A DNA stretch of 64,000 bases from Streptococcus salivarius (GCF_002094975.1 NZ_CP015283.1:1349501-1413500), one strand, 5' to 3'; positions 1 to 9,553 are shown, counted from the first letter of the stretch. The notes: generated from the letters alone by a model not told the origin. Numbers and translations are program-made.

Positions 1-33
1 ATCTGAAACTGTAAAATCGTATAAGGTTGTCAT
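1..33 (-). CDS. Glutathione peroxidase, N-terminal end only (partial)
   Basis: Only the first 11 codons lie in the window (MTTLYDFTVSD), read leftwards from an ATG at 31-33 with an AAAGGAG ribosome binding site just upstream on the minus strand. This start resembles streptococcal glutathione peroxidases, which begin M-T-x-L-Y-D-F-x-V. Those thioredoxin-fold enzymes reduce peroxides. The call rests on recall of that short motif and must be confirmed with the sequence to the left of the window. Confidence 0.45.
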   Translation of the reverse strand, partial: MTTLYDFTVSD

Positions 34-414
34 AAAAAACTCCTTTGGCTTAGTTGAGACTATTATAGCAAAGTTAGTTAGAGAAGTGTTTATTCAGGAA
101 GAATAGAGATTAAATGGTGTTTGTGATAGTAATTCTTTATATTGGCGTTAAGAATTACTTATAGCTGACGGTAATAATACTATGTAAGGATATGTACTTA
201 AAAGAAGTTAACAATAGGTTTTAACGTTATTTGGGTTACTATATCATAAATTTTATTTATGGCTAGGGATAAAATTTCTTTATTTTTCGGATGTGATAAT
301 CTCTGATAAGATAATGTCATTCAGTTTTGAAGCAGCTAGTGATAATAGGAGTTGAAAGTATTTTAGGTATGTTCATTAGCTGTTGATATTAGGATAAGAG
401 AAAAGGAGATTCTT
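34..414. other. Intergenic region between divergent genes
   Basis: This 381-base AT-rich gap separates the minus-strand peroxidase start from the plus-strand operon at 415. It must carry promoters for both directions, but I found no pair of boxes with good spacing. I looked for a T-box (TGGNACCGCG) and for SAM-type riboswitch cores and saw neither. No open reading frame with a credible ribosome binding site is present. Confidence 0.5.
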
Positions 415-1413
415 ATGTCAGAAAAAAGAGAGTTAGTTTTGAAAGCATTTCGTGGAGAAAGTGTTGATCGTGTCCCGGTGGGATTTTGGCATCATTTTAC
501 TACTGAAGCAGAGTGGTTACATGGTTTTGAAAATCCAGAAATTATTGATAAAAATAAGGCTGGTCATAAAAAATTTATAGAAGAAGTCAAACCCGATTTT
601 GTTAAATTGATGAGTGATGGTTTCTTTGCATACCCACAACCTGCTTTTAAAGACTTTAAGTCAATCAGTGATTTGCAAACAATTGAACCTTTAGGTGCAA
701 ATCATCCTTGGATTTCTGCCCAAGTTGAACTTGTAAAAAGTTTGATTGCTGATTTTCCTGAAGATATCGTTGCAATTTACAATATCTTCGCTCCGGTTAC
801 TTATTTTAAATGGTTAGTTGGAAAGGTTTCGGGTGGAGATGACGCTATCGCAGATTACATTGAGGAGAACCGTGAAGCTTTGAAGCATGTTTTAGATGTT
901 ATTGGAGAAGACATCGCAAGTCTTAGTCAGAGAGTGATTAAAGAAGCTGGTGCTGATGGTATTTACCTAAGTGTTCAAAGTATTCAAGATAATCGTGTTA
1001 GCGCTGAGACTTATAAGGAAATCATTTCTCCAAGTGAATTAAAGGTTTTAGATGCAGCTAATGAGGTCAAGGGTCACAATATTCTACATATTTGCGGTTA
1101 CGAAGGGGCTCGTAATAACATCGAACTCTTTAAAGATTATTCTGCTCAGGTAATTAATTGGGCGGTTGGTCCTGAAGGAATTAGTTTGGCAAAAGGCCGT
1201 AACATTTTTGGAGGTCGCACAGTTCTTGGTGGGTTTGAAAATGGAAAAGATGGTCTTCTATATACTGGAACTAAAACAGCTATTCAAGAAAAGGTTAGGG
1301 AGATTATTGCTGATACTGGAACCCATGGGTTAATCATTGGTGCTGATTGCACGATTCCAAGTGATGTTAACCATGAGCGTATTGAATGGGTACGTGAAGC
1401 AGCAATTTTGTAA
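415..1413 (+). CDS. Uroporphyrinogen decarboxylase (URO-D/MtaA) fold protein
   Basis: The 332-residue protein belongs to the URO-D superfamily, which holds haem-pathway decarboxylases and cobalamin- or thiol-dependent methyltransferases (MtaA, CmuA, MetE-like). It has the His-x-Cys motif (HIC, about residues 225-227) and a later Cys (GADC, about residue 312). This His-x-Cys...Cys arrangement is the zinc site that activates thiols in MtaA-type methyltransferases and is absent from true HemE, so a methyltransferase role is more likely than haem synthesis. The start at 415 has an AAAAGGAG site. It is the first gene of an operon with an amino-acid importer 18 bases downstream, so its substrate may be what that transporter brings in. 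No corrinoid protein is encoded nearby. Confidence 0.7.
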   Translation: MSEKRELVLKAFRGESVDRVPVGFWHHFTTEAEWLHGFENPEIIDKNKAGHKKFIEEVKPDFVKLMSDGFFAYPQPAFKDFKSISDLQTIEPLGANHPWISAQVELVKSLIADFPEDIVAIYNIFAPVTYFKWLVGKVSGGDDAIADYIEENREALKHVLDVIGEDIASLSQRVIKEAGADGIYLSVQSIQDNRVSAETYKEIISPSELKVLDAANEVKGHNILHICGYEGARNNIELFKDYSAQVINWAVGPEGISLAKGRNIFGGRTVLGGFENGKDGLLYTGTKTAIQEKVREIIADTGTHGLIIGADCTIPSDVNHERIEWVREAAIL

Positions 1414-1431
1414 GAAAAAGGAGAGATTAAT

Positions 1432-2298
1432 ATGAGTAAAAAGACATGGATTATTGGTGGAGCAGTTGTTGTAGCACTTATTGGGGCTACAGTTATTGGA
1501 CGTAGCTTAACAGGAGATAAAAAAGCAAAATCAGACTCTGGAAAGGTAACAACATTAAAGGTTGCCCATACTCAAAACTATGTTCCTTATGATTTTGTTG
1601 ATAAGGATGGTAATTCTGATGGCTATGAGGTAGCTGTATTAAAGGAAATTGATAAAAAGCTTCCACAGTACAAATTTGAATATACTGGAACAAGTGATGA
1701 TGACCTTTTGATTGGTTTAGAGTCAGGTAAATATGACATTGGTACTAAGGGCGCGTGGTATACAGATGAACGTGCTAAAAAGTTTATTATTCCTAAAGAT
1801 CCAATTGGAGCAAGTATTATTGGATTTACCATTCGTAAGGATGATAAAGATAAATATAAAAATATCTCTGATTTTGCAAAACAAAATGGTCGATTGGTGC
1901 CAATTTCACCACAAAATGCTCAGTGGAATGTTATCAAAGACTACAACGATGAGCATAAAGATCAACCAATCGAGTTGACATCTGCGGAATCTTTCCAAGT
2001 TTCAGATGCCTATGCATGGGTTTTGGAAAATCGTTATGATGCTTACTTTGATATTAAATTATCTTTTGAAAAGGCTGTAACTGATAAAGATGGTGCGTAT
2101 CATCAATATGCAGATAAATTGACTTGGTTCCCTTATAAAGGAATTCCAACATATCCACTTTTGCATCGTGATAGTAAGAATGAAGAGTTTTCAAAAGAAT
2201 ATACTAAGGCAATTAAAGAACTAAAAGAAGACGGTACACTTGAAAAGTTATCTAAAAAATACTTTGGTGAGGATGTCTTCTCATACGTAGACAAATAA
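1432..2298 (+). CDS. Amino-acid ABC transporter substrate-binding protein (family 3)
   Basis: The 288-residue protein is an extracellular solute receptor of the SBP_bac_3 type that captures an amino acid for the permeases encoded next. Residues 1-27 form a hydrophobic signal or anchor segment. The mature part starts with the family-typical pattern (LKVAHTQNYVPYDFVDKDG), followed by the GYEVAVLKEI and GLESGKYDIG blocks. It has no lipobox cysteine, which is unusual for a Gram-positive receptor, so the N-terminal helix probably stays as the membrane anchor. The start has a good AAAGGAGAG site 18 bases after the previous gene. The substrate cannot be read from sequence; cystine, methionine-like or polar amino acids are all possible. 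Confidence 0.85.
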   Translation: MSKKTWIIGGAVVVALIGATVIGRSLTGDKKAKSDSGKVTTLKVAHTQNYVPYDFVDKDGNSDGYEVAVLKEIDKKLPQYKFEYTGTSDDDLLIGLESGKYDIGTKGAWYTDERAKKFIIPKDPIGASIIGFTIRKDDKDKYKNISDFAKQNGRLVPISPQNAQWNVIKDYNDEHKDQPIELTSAESFQVSDAYAWVLENRYDAYFDIKLSFEKAVTDKDGAYHQYADKLTWFPYKGIPTYPLLHRDSKNEEFSKEYTKAIKELKEDGTLEKLSKKYFGEDVFSYVDK

Positions 2299-2365
2299 GT
2301 AATTGTAACGTCGTAAAGTAGGATGTTTTGATAAGCTTCTGAAGTGAGTTTAGTTAGGAGAAATT

Positions 2366-3058
2366 ATGGTCAATTATGACATTTCAAAAGTTTTTGGAGC
2401 ATTACCTGAAATCATAAAGGGCTTACCGATGACATTATTGGTTATCTTATTAACGACTTTACTTGGGTCGTTATTAGGAGGATTAATTGCTTGGGCAAGC
2501 CTTTCTAAGGATAAAGCTTTAGAGAATTTAGCTAAGGGATATGTTTTTATCTTACGCTGTACCCCACCTATTGTGCTATTATTCTTGGTATTTTACGGAG
2601 TTCCAGAATTTCTTAATTGGTGGTTAGGATTAGATATAAATGATTGGTCTAAATTGATATTTGTTCTTGTGACTATGGTTCTCCTATTTTCAGCAATGAT
2701 ATCAGAAGTGTTTAAAGCGGCTTATCAAGCAATTCCTAAAGGACAATTAGAAGCCGGGCTTAGTATTGGGCTTACTTCTGAACAAACCTTTGTAAGAATT
2801 ATTGCCCCTCAAGCATTTAAGGTTGCTTTACCAAATATTACAACAGCTATACTTAACCTTATGCGTGATGCAGCTTTGGCTTATACGATTGGTTTTATTG
2901 ATGTTATGGGCAAAGGGAACCTTTTGATTAGTCGCCATTTAGGAAATTATTCTTTAGAGACTTATACAGCTGTTGCCTTTGTTTATTGGGGAATAGCATT
3001 AATTCTATCGTTGATTTCTAGGATAGCAGAGCAACAATTGAGTGTAAAAGAGAGGTAA
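2366..3058 (+). CDS. Amino-acid ABC transporter permease 1
   Basis: The 230-residue integral membrane protein of the HisM/GlnP type forms half of the transmembrane channel of the importer. It has about five hydrophobic segments and the EAA loop that docks onto the ATPase (around residues 125-150: QLEAGLSIGLTSEQTFVRII, then PQAF). The ATG at 2366 has a TAGGAG site. A 67-base gap separates it from the receptor gene, and the second permease follows after 3 bases. Its pairing with a different permease predicts a heterodimeric channel. Confidence 0.9.
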   Translation: MVNYDISKVFGALPEIIKGLPMTLLVILLTTLLGSLLGGLIAWASLSKDKALENLAKGYVFILRCTPPIVLLFLVFYGVPEFLNWWLGLDINDWSKLIFVLVTMVLLFSAMISEVFKAAYQAIPKGQLEAGLSIGLTSEQTFVRIIAPQAFKVALPNITTAILNLMRDAALAYTIGFIDVMGKGNLLISRHLGNYSLETYTAVAFVYWGIALILSLISRIAEQQLSVKER

Positions 3059-3061
3059 AAA

Positions 3062-3748
3062 ATGAATATTACTTTTATTATAGATACCTTTATCAAGGCT
3101 TTATATGGTGTTCCGGTAACACTGGGAATCATGGTTGTGGCTATTCTATTGAGTTTTCTACCTGCTTTATTTCTCGCTTTGGGTCAAATTTATAAGGTAC
3201 GAGGTGTTAAGACTTTTTCAATTGTTTATCTTGCGTTTATTCGTGCAACACCTCCAATTCTTTTAATTTTATTCTTTTATAGTTTGTTCCCTAGTTTGTT
3301 AAATCAGTTTTTTAAAGGTATTGGGAGTCACATAGATGTCTTCAAAGTTAATCCGCTTTACTATGCCTTTATTATCTATAGCTTGATGACAACAGGAAGC
3401 TTATCAGAAATCATTCGATCAGCATTACTAACTGTTGATAAAGGTCAACTAGAAGCTGCACAAGCCATAGGCTTAACAACAAGACAAGCCTATCTGAGAA
3501 TCGTTTTTCCACAGGCACTTAAGGCCGCTCTTCCAAATTTGTGTAACTTAGTTATCAATATTGTAAAAGGAACGTCACTTGTCTTTGTTATGACGATAAA
3601 AGATATTACCGCAATTGCACGAGTCGAAGCAGCATATGGATATCAATATTTTGAATCTTATTTTGTCATCTTCATTTTATATTTAATCATTTGTGGTATC
3701 ATTCAAGTTCTCTTTAACTTTGGAGAAAGAAAATTGCAATTTACATAG
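3062..3748 (+). CDS. Amino-acid ABC transporter permease 2
   Basis: The 228-residue membrane protein is paralogous to the preceding permease and forms the other half of the importer. It has about five membrane spans and an EAA-loop sequence ([20 protein letters not shown], then FPQAL) around residues 132-155. It starts 3 bases after permease 1, with the AGAGAGG ribosome binding site inside that gene's end, which implies translational coupling. Confidence 0.9.
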   Translation: MNITFIIDTFIKALYGVPVTLGIMVVAILLSFLPALFLALGQIYKVRGVKTFSIVYLAFIRATPPILLILFFYSLFPSLLNQFFKGIGSHIDVFKVNPLYYAFIIYSLMTTGSLSEIIRSALLTVDKGQLEAAQAIGLTTRQAYLRIVFPQALKAALPNLCNLVINIVKGTSLVFVMTIKDITAIARVEAAYGYQYFESYFVIFILYLIICGIIQVLFNFGERKLQFT

Positions 3749-3759
3749 AGGGAGTCACT

Positions 3760-4524
3760 ATGCTAGAAGCTAAACATATATCAAAAACATTTGGAGATCG
3801 TCAGGTTCTTGTTGATGTCAATCTACAAGTGAAACAGGGAGATGTGGTTGTCATCTTGGGACCATCAGGTTCAGGAAAAACAACTTTCTTACGTTGCCTT
3901 AATCATTTGGAGAAAGCTGATGGAGGTCAATTAACAATTTCAGGTAAGGACTACTCTTTGGATAAGTTATCAAAGAAAGATATTTTAGATATCCGAAAGA
4001 AAACAGCTTTTGTATTTCAACATTACAATTTATTTGCAAACAAGACTGCCATTGAGAATATCTTGGAAGGTTTAGTGATTGCTAGGAAAGTTCCCAAAAG
4101 TGAAGCGCAAGAGATTGCTGAAGAAGCACTTAAAAAAGTTGGTCTTCTGGATTTTAAAGATTACTACCCATCACAACTTTCAGGAGGACAACAACAACGT
4201 ATTGGTTTAGCTAGAGCAATAGCAGTAAAACCAGAAGTTATCTTGTTAGATGAACCAACATCGGCCCTTGATCCAGAACTAGTTGGGGATGTTCTGGATG
4301 TCATGAAACAACTTGCTCATGAAGGAACAACAATGGTAGTTGTGACTCATGAGATGGGGTTTGCACGAGATGTAGCTAATCATGTCGTTTTCATGGATGG
4401 TGGTCATGTCATCGAAGAGGGGAGTCCAAAAGACATTTTTTACAGACCAAAAGAAAAACGTACCCAACAATTTTTGGCACGTATTCTTTCTGATGCTAGT
4501 TATGATTTGGAATATATGATTTGA
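3760..4524 (+). CDS. Amino-acid ABC transporter ATP-binding protein
   Basis: The 254-residue ATPase of the GlnQ/HisP class powers the importer from the cytoplasmic side. It contains Walker A (GPSGSGKTT, about residues 31-39), the Q-loop (FVFQHYN), the signature LSGGQQQR, Walker B ([14 protein letters not shown]) and the H-loop (VVTHEMGFA). The length is normal for the family. It is the last gene of the operon and is followed by a clear intrinsic terminator. Confidence 0.92.
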   Translation: MLEAKHISKTFGDRQVLVDVNLQVKQGDVVVILGPSGSGKTTFLRCLNHLEKADGGQLTISGKDYSLDKLSKKDILDIRKKTAFVFQHYNLFANKTAIENILEGLVIARKVPKSEAQEIAEEALKKVGLLDFKDYYPSQLSGGQQQRIGLARAIAVKPEVILLDEPTSALDPELVGDVLDVMKQLAHEGTTMVVVTHEMGFARDVANHVVFMDGGHVIEEGSPKDIFYRPKEKRTQQFLARILSDASYDLEYMI

Positions 4525-4572
4525 TCCATCATTAATAAGTTGTAATTAGAGTATATAATTCTTGTATAAATA

Positions 4573-4604
4573 AAATAGGCTGAGGTTATTTCTCAGCCTA
4601 TTTT
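4573..4604 (+). terminator. Rho-independent terminator of the amino-acid importer operon
   Basis: An 11-12 bp stem (AATAGGCTGAG against CTCAGCCTATT) with a short loop is followed by T-rich sequence, 48 bases after the ATPase stop. Confidence 0.85.
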
Positions 4605-4650
4605 ATGTTTCCTATATGTAATGTTAGTTTATATAGTCCTTAACTCCCAC

Positions 4651-4678
4651 AAAAAAACCAAGACTTTCGTCTCGGTTT
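4651..4678 (-). terminator. Terminator of the glucan-binding protein gene
   Basis: On the minus strand the hairpin AACCGAGAC-GAAA-GTCTTGGTT is followed by a run of seven T, directly after the stop codon at 4688. Confidence 0.85.
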
Positions 4679-4687
4679 CATCTCATC

Positions 4688-7600
4688 TTATGACACGACA
4701 TGTCCGTCTTTGTCGAAGGTATAGAGTTTACCATCGATGAGGACAGAGCGGTTTGTGTATTTTTCACCTGTTTTAGGGTCCAAATAGTAGGTGTAGTTAT
4801 CGACTGTGACAAAGCGTCCTAGGACTTGTTTGCCTTCAGCGTCGAAGTAGAGGACCTTACCATCAACTTCTTGGAAGCCGGTCACTTTCTCACCTTTGTC
4901 ATTGTAATAGTAGTTATCGCCCTTATCGTAGACAATGCGATTGCGATAAGCTGGTTCACCCTTGCGGTCAGCGACTACACCATTGTCATCAGCATTATAG
5001 GCTCTGTCTCCGATGACAAAACGTCCTGTTTCAAGGTTTCCGCTAGCTCGGAAGTAGTAGTTCTTGCCGTCGATGGTTTGCCAACCGGTAAGAGCAGCTC
5101 CGTCGTTGCCATAGTAGCGTGTTGGGTAGTATGGGAAGCGTGGAGAACCTTCGTAGTTGTATGATTTTGAAAAGGCATTACGTGTCATGATACCAGTCAA
5201 TTGGTCAAATTGGTAAGTCTTACCATTGATTGTGACCTCTGTGCCTTTGGCTTGGCGGCCATCTTCATAGAAATAGTAAGTGACGCCATCAAAGGTCTTC
5301 AAGCCAGTGACTTTTTGACCATTTTCATAGAGATAACTTGTACCGCTACGATCCGTCTGCAATTGGTCAAAGTGGATGGCTTTTTCTTTTGCCGCATCAA
5401 TACCCTTGGCATCAAAATTAAAGGTTACGCCACGATAAGTAAGGGCCTTGTTGGTTGTTGCAATGGCAACGTTTGTGGTCACATTTTGGCCATTTGGTGC
5501 TGTGAAGGTCATTGGTGTTGAGTCGAAATGGTAGAGGTGCCCATTAAGAATGTCCCATTGGTCAATAGTTGACCATTGTGATTGTCGGACACTGCTATAT
5601 TTAGATCCAAGAATCTTACCATCATATTGATAAGGACCTTCTTTGATTTTACCATCAGTATCTGTGATATAGACGTCTTTAAGTTCATAATCATTTTCAC
5701 CAGTACGCTTGAACTCAGGATAGAGACCGTTTGTCAAGAGTTTTCCATCTGTGCTAAAGAGCTGAGAGTTGACAACTCCTGTGTAGAGACTTCCTTTAGA
5801 GGTATCATTATCAGAATAGTCGCTACCGTAGTAACGGTTGCCATCAACTTCAAACCAACCTGTCTTGAAGGCACCATCACTTCCTGCGTAGTAGATTGTT
5901 TCAGAGAAGTCACCGTAATGGTCAGTGGATGTATCATGATAAAAGGCGTTTCGAAGAACAGCACCGGTGTCTTTGCTGGCGAAATAGTGTTTATCACCTA
6001 TGGTGAAGAAAGCACCTCGGACTTGTTGGCCCTTATCGTTAAAGTAGTAGAGGTCCTTGTTAATAGTTTGTAAACCAGTGACCTTTTTACCATTAGCATC
6101 ATAGTAGTACCATTCTTGATCGCTACCTTGAACAAATTGGTTTCGATTTGAGGTTTGAGCAGTTTTAAGAGTCGCCACACCATTGCTATCAAAGTTATAG
6201 ACCGTACCGTTTAAGGTAAGTGAGCGATTAACCCACTTGTCACCTGTATTTGGATCGAAGTAGTAGGTTTTGCCGTCAATAGTAACCAGTTGTCCCTTGG
6301 CTTGGACACCATATTCGTGGAAATAAAGGTTCTGTCCGTTAATGGTTTGGAAACCAGACACGGCTTTACCATCAGCTCCGAAGTAGTACCAAGAGTTATC
6401 TCTATTAACGAATTGGTTGGTTACTGGATTTCCATTGTCTTTGTCGAAATAGTAGATATCGTTATCGTAGTAAAGGAAGTCCCCTTTGACTTGTTGACCA
6501 CTATCATTGAAGTAGTGAAGGCTACCATCTACCGTTTGAAAGCCATGAAGCGCTTTACCGTCTTTACCAAAGTAATACCAATTCCCCTTGTCGTCAGAAA
6601 CATAGCGATTGGTTACCATGATACCAGTCTTAGGATCAAAGTAATACTGTTGTCCGTTCAGGTTTTGAACGCTTGTCTTGTAGTCAGCTTGGCTACGGTC
6701 TAGGAATTCGGTGCGGAAACCAAATGGGGCTGAGAAGCCTTTAGTTGCCTTGTAATTGTCGAAGTAGTACCAGTTGCCCGACTTATCTGAGACAAAGACA
6801 GAATCAGGTTGATTACCAGTAGCATCAAAGTAGTAAAGATTGCCATTCTCAGTGATGAAGTCATCTTTTACCATCTTGCCATCTTTGTCGAAGTAGTAGT
6901 AACCAAAGTATTTATGGTTTGCATAATCAAGATATTGGCGACCTGTTACGCGACGTCCATTGTCTTTATCGAAATAGTAGCTATCACCATTAATAGTGAC
7001 GATTTCGTTTTTAGCTTGTCGACCATCTTCGTGGAAGTAGAGGTTAAAGCCATCGATATTCTGAGCACCAGTGACGGGTTTCCCATCTTTGCCGAGGTAA
7101 TACCAGTTGTGGTTGTTGTCTTCAATAAACTGGTTGCGTTTGTTCGTTTCAGGTAGAACTGCTGTCAAACGACCTTGGGCATCAGCATTGTAGGCTTGAC
7201 CATCGATGTTGATAGAGGTATTGGTTACCTTACGTCCATTGGCTTTGTCATAGTAGAAAGATTGTCCATTTTCTGTGATAATCTCACCCTTGGCTTGCTT
7301 GCCATCCTCGTGGAAATAAAGGTCGAAATGGTCAACGTTTTGGGCACCAGTCAAATTTTTCCCATCTTTGAGATAGTACCAGTTGCCCTCAGCATCGCTC
7401 TTGAATTGACCGCCAGAAACGACAGTAGTTTCAACAGATTCTGGTGCTTGACTGTTTACTTCAGTGACTGTGCTAGCTGTTTCTGAAGTTGAAGTAGCAG
7501 TTCTCGTTTCGCCACTAGACAAATTGTAAGTGCTGCTTGCTTGGTCTTCTTTAAGGACTGGTTGTTTATCAGTTGTGACAGTAGCAGTTGTATCAGTTGC

Positions 7601-7837
7601 ACTATTGGTTGCGACTTGATCAGCTTTTGCTGTAGCTACAGTTGTTTCTGTGACGAAATGATCAGGATCCTGGCTGACACTTTCAGGTGTGCTAGCTGAG
7701 GTAACTTGATTTGTAGCTTGTTCGTCGGCAGAGACACCAACTCCAATCAATGAGGCACCAAGTGCCAAACCAGACACGGCAATGGTAACCCATTGTTTTT
7801 TCACTTTATGAAGTTTAAAATGAACTTTATTTTCCAT
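4688..7837 (-). CDS. Secreted glucan-binding repeat protein without catalytic domain
   Basis: The start is set at the ATG at 7835-7837, which has an AAAGGGGA site and begins a glucosyltransferase-type KxYKxGKxW signal peptide (KLHKVKKQWVTI, cleavage near VSADE). That gives 1049 residues; an upstream in-frame ATG is less likely. After a Ser/Thr-rich linker (about residues 40-140) nearly the whole protein consists of aromatic repeats with cores like WYYFGKDGKxVxGxQ, LYFHEDGxQ and YYFDxxxG. These are cell-wall/glucan-binding repeats (PF01473 type), as in the C-termini of GTFs and in GbpA/GbpD. No GH70 catalytic motifs are present, and no LPxTG anchor. A less repetitive stretch lies around residues 620-800. 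It probably binds alpha-glucans made by other enzymes, in biofilm cohesion or dextranase inhibition (inference). It is a single-gene unit. Confidence 0.85.
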   Translation of the reverse strand: MENKVHFKLHKVKKQWVTIAVSGLALGASLIGVGVSADEQATNQVTSASTPESVSQDPDHFVTETTVATAKADQVATNSATDTTATVTTDKQPVLKEDQASSTYNLSSGETRTATSTSETASTVTEVNSQAPESVETTVVSGGQFKSDAEGNWYYLKDGKNLTGAQNVDHFDLYFHEDGKQAKGEIITENGQSFYYDKANGRKVTNTSINIDGQAYNADAQGRLTAVLPETNKRNQFIEDNNHNWYYLGKDGKPVTGAQNIDGFNLYFHEDGRQAKNEIVTINGDSYYFDKDNGRRVTGRQYLDYANHKYFGYYYFDKDGKMVKDDFITENGNLYYFDATGNQPDSVFVSDKSGNWYYFDNYKATKGFSAPFGFRTEFLDRSQADYKTSVQNLNGQQYYFDPKTGIMVTNRYVSDDKGNWYYFGKDGKALHGFQTVDGSLHYFNDSGQQVKGDFLYYDNDIYYFDKDNGNPVTNQFVNRDNSWYYFGADGKAVSGFQTINGQNLYFHEYGVQAKGQLVTIDGKTYYFDPNTGDKWVNRSLTLNGTVYNFDSNGVATLKTAQTSNRNQFVQGSDQEWYYYDANGKKVTGLQTINKDLYYFNDKGQQVRGAFFTIGDKHYFASKDTGAVLRNAFYHDTSTDHYGDFSETIYYAGSDGAFKTGWFEVDGNRYYGSDYSDNDTSKGSLYTGVVNSQLFSTDGKLLTNGLYPEFKRTGENDYELKDVYITDTDGKIKEGPYQYDGKILGSKYSSVRQSQWSTIDQWDILNGHLYHFDSTPMTFTAPNGQNVTTNVAIATTNKALTYRGVTFNFDAKGIDAAKEKAIHFDQLQTDRSGTSYLYENGQKVTGLKTFDGVTYYFYEDGRQAKGTEVTINGKTYQFDQLTGIMTRNAFSKSYNYEGSPRFPYYPTRYYGNDGAALTGWQTIDGKNYYFRASGNLETGRFVIGDRAYNADDNGVVADRKGEPAYRNRIVYDKGDNYYYNDKGEKVTGFQEVDGKVLYFDAEGKQVLGRFVTVDNYTYYLDPKTGEKYTNRSVLIDGKLYTFDKDGHVVS

Positions 7838-7967
7838 AAAAGTTCCCCTTTTCCTTTTTAATGACCCCATTCTAACATCTTTCATTAGAAGAATCAAACG
7901 CATTCATAAGATTTTCATGTTTTTTTCTAAAAATTGAAAATTCTTTCCAGATAAGGATTTGAGAAAC

Positions 7968-8008
7968 AAAAAAGAATGCTAAAGGACTACTTTAGCAAGC
8001 TTCTTTTA
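7968..8008. terminator. Hairpin with A/T-rich arms between divergent genes
   Basis: The stem TGCTAAAG / CTTTAGCA is flanked by AAAAAAGAA on the left and TTCTTTT on the right, so it could act in either direction. It lies upstream of both divergent genes and so does not end a known gene. It may block transcription running in from either promoter. Confidence 0.4.
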
Positions 8009-8121
8009 ATCGAGATGTATGGAAAATTAAAAAGTAAGCATTAGGAGTCCCCATTTTTGGCATAGCATTAACCAATAAAAGTATAAAAATACAGAAAAAG
8101 GCCCATTTAGACCAAGAAATA

Positions 8122-8130
8122 TGGTATAAT
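8122..8130 (+). promoter_or_regulatory. Extended -10 promoter of the APC permease gene
   Basis: TGGTATAAT is a perfect extended -10 (TGnTATAAT), 33 bases upstream of the ATG. No strong -35 is present, as is usual for extended -10 promoters. Confidence 0.6.
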
Positions 8131-8163
8131 AGTTCGGTATTTCGCAAAAAATGGAGTATAAAA

Positions 8164-9549
8164 ATGAGTATTTTTCGTAAAAAGGATGTCGGTCTCGCTC
8201 AGACTGAGATGAAACGACATCTGACCCTTAGGGATGTGGTCCTGCTGGGAATCGGTGCTATGGTTGGTACAGGAATCTTTACGATTACTGGTACCGCGGC
8301 ATCGACTCTGGCTGGTCCTGCCCTGATTATTTCGGTCTTGATTTCAGCCGTGTGTGTTGGGATGTCAGCGATTTTCTTTGCTGAGTTTGCCTCACGTTAC
8401 CCATCAGCCGGTGGTGTCTATGGTTACCTCTATGCTGTCTGGGGGGAGTATCCTGCCTGGATGGGTGGCTGGTTGACCATGATTGTCTTTATGAATGCCG
8501 TATCAAGTGTGGCCTCTGGTTGGGGTGCCTACCTCAAGGGGCTACTGGCTAGCTTTGGTCTTAAGTTGCCTCAAGCTATCAGTGGACCTTTCAATCCCAA
8601 TCAAGGCACTTACATAGACCTCTTGCCAGTCTTGGTCTTGGTCTTGGTGACAGCTCTTCTTCTCATGAATTCTAAGCAGGCTTTACGTTTGAACTCCCTC
8701 TTGGTAGTGCTCAAGTTTTCAGCCTTGGCGGTCTTTATCTTGGTTGGCCTCTTCCATTTGAATCCTAGCAACTGGGCAGATTTTGCACCATTTGGCTTTG
8801 GTCAGATTTATGGAGGAAAAACTGGTATTATGGCTGGAGCCTCTCTCATGTTCTTTGGATTCCTTGGTTTCGAGTCTATCTCTATGACAGTAGACGAGAT
8901 TAAAGAGCCACAAAAGAACGTTCCTCGAGGTATCGTTCTTGCCTTGATTATCGTGGCTTCACTTTATGCAGTGGTTTCTCTAGTCTTGACAGGAGTGGTT
9001 CACTATACCAAGTTGAATGTCGACGATGCTGTGGCTTATGCCCTTCGCTATATCGGTATTTCTTGGGCAGCCAACTACGTCTCTGTCGTTGCTATTATGA
9101 CCTTGATTACGGTATGTATTTCAATGGCCTATGCCCTTAGTCGTATGGTTTATAGCCTGGCGCGTGATGGTTTCCTTCCCCAAACCTTCCAAAAGGTTTC
9201 AAAGACTAATAAGGTTCCACATCATGCGACACTTTTGACAGGCGTATTGTCAGCTATCTCAGCAGGAATTTTCTCCTTGGCCAACATGGCATCCTTGGTT
9301 AACATTGCGACCTTGGCTTACTTAGTTCTCTTGGCTATTGCTCTCATTATTCTTCGTAAGGACAAGGGCTTGCCACAGAAGGACGAGTTCAAGGTTCCAT
9401 TTGTTCCGGTCTTACCAATTATCTCAATTATCGTCTGTCTCTCCTTTATGAGTCAGTACAGTTGGCAGACATGGTTAGCCTTTGGTTTGGCAGTGCTAAT
9501 CGGTTCAGTTATCTATGCCTTTTACGGTTACAAACATTCTAAGTATTAA
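8164..9549 (+). CDS. APC-family amino-acid permease (cationic amino-acid type)
   Basis: The 461-residue protein has about 12 hydrophobic segments and starts with the conserved block LRDVVLLGIGAMVGTGIFT (the GxGxxxGxGIF-like substrate-binding kink in TM1), typical of APC-superfamily CAT/YfnA transporters. It is expected in the cytoplasmic membrane, bringing amino acids in by proton symport or exchange. The short, non-hydrophobic N-terminus (about 20 residues) and TM6 FGFLGFESISMTVDE fit the same family. Monocistronic: its own extended -10 promoter lies upstream and a terminator directly downstream. The exact substrate is unknown. Confidence 0.88.
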   Translation: MSIFRKKDVGLAQTEMKRHLTLRDVVLLGIGAMVGTGIFTITGTAASTLAGPALIISVLISAVCVGMSAIFFAEFASRYPSAGGVYGYLYAVWGEYPAWMGGWLTMIVFMNAVSSVASGWGAYLKGLLASFGLKLPQAISGPFNPNQGTYIDLLPVLVLVLVTALLLMNSKQALRLNSLLVVLKFSALAVFILVGLFHLNPSNWADFAPFGFGQIYGGKTGIMAGASLMFFGFLGFESISMTVDEIKEPQKNVPRGIVLALIIVASLYAVVSLVLTGVVHYTKLNVDDAVAYALRYIGISWAANYVSVVAIMTLITVCISMAYALSRMVYSLARDGFLPQTFQKVSKTNKVPHHATLLTGVLSAISAGIFSLANMASLVNIATLAYLVLLAIALIILRKDKGLPQKDEFKVPFVPVLPIISIIVCLSFMSQYSWQTWLAFGLAVLIGSVIYAFYGYKHSKY

Positions 9550-9553
9550 GATG

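Noticed and set aside
34..414. T-box or SAM riboswitch before the amino-acid importer operon
   Set aside because: No TGGNACCGCG core and no recognisable aptamer.
415..1413. hemE (haem-pathway uroporphyrinogen decarboxylase)
   Set aside because: It has the zinc HxC...C site of methyltransferases and no haem genes nearby.
4826..7486. Several plus-strand open frames of 100-160 codons opposite the glucan-binding gene
   Set aside because: They mirror the repeat protein, have valine/isoleucine-rich shadow composition and lack ribosome binding sites.
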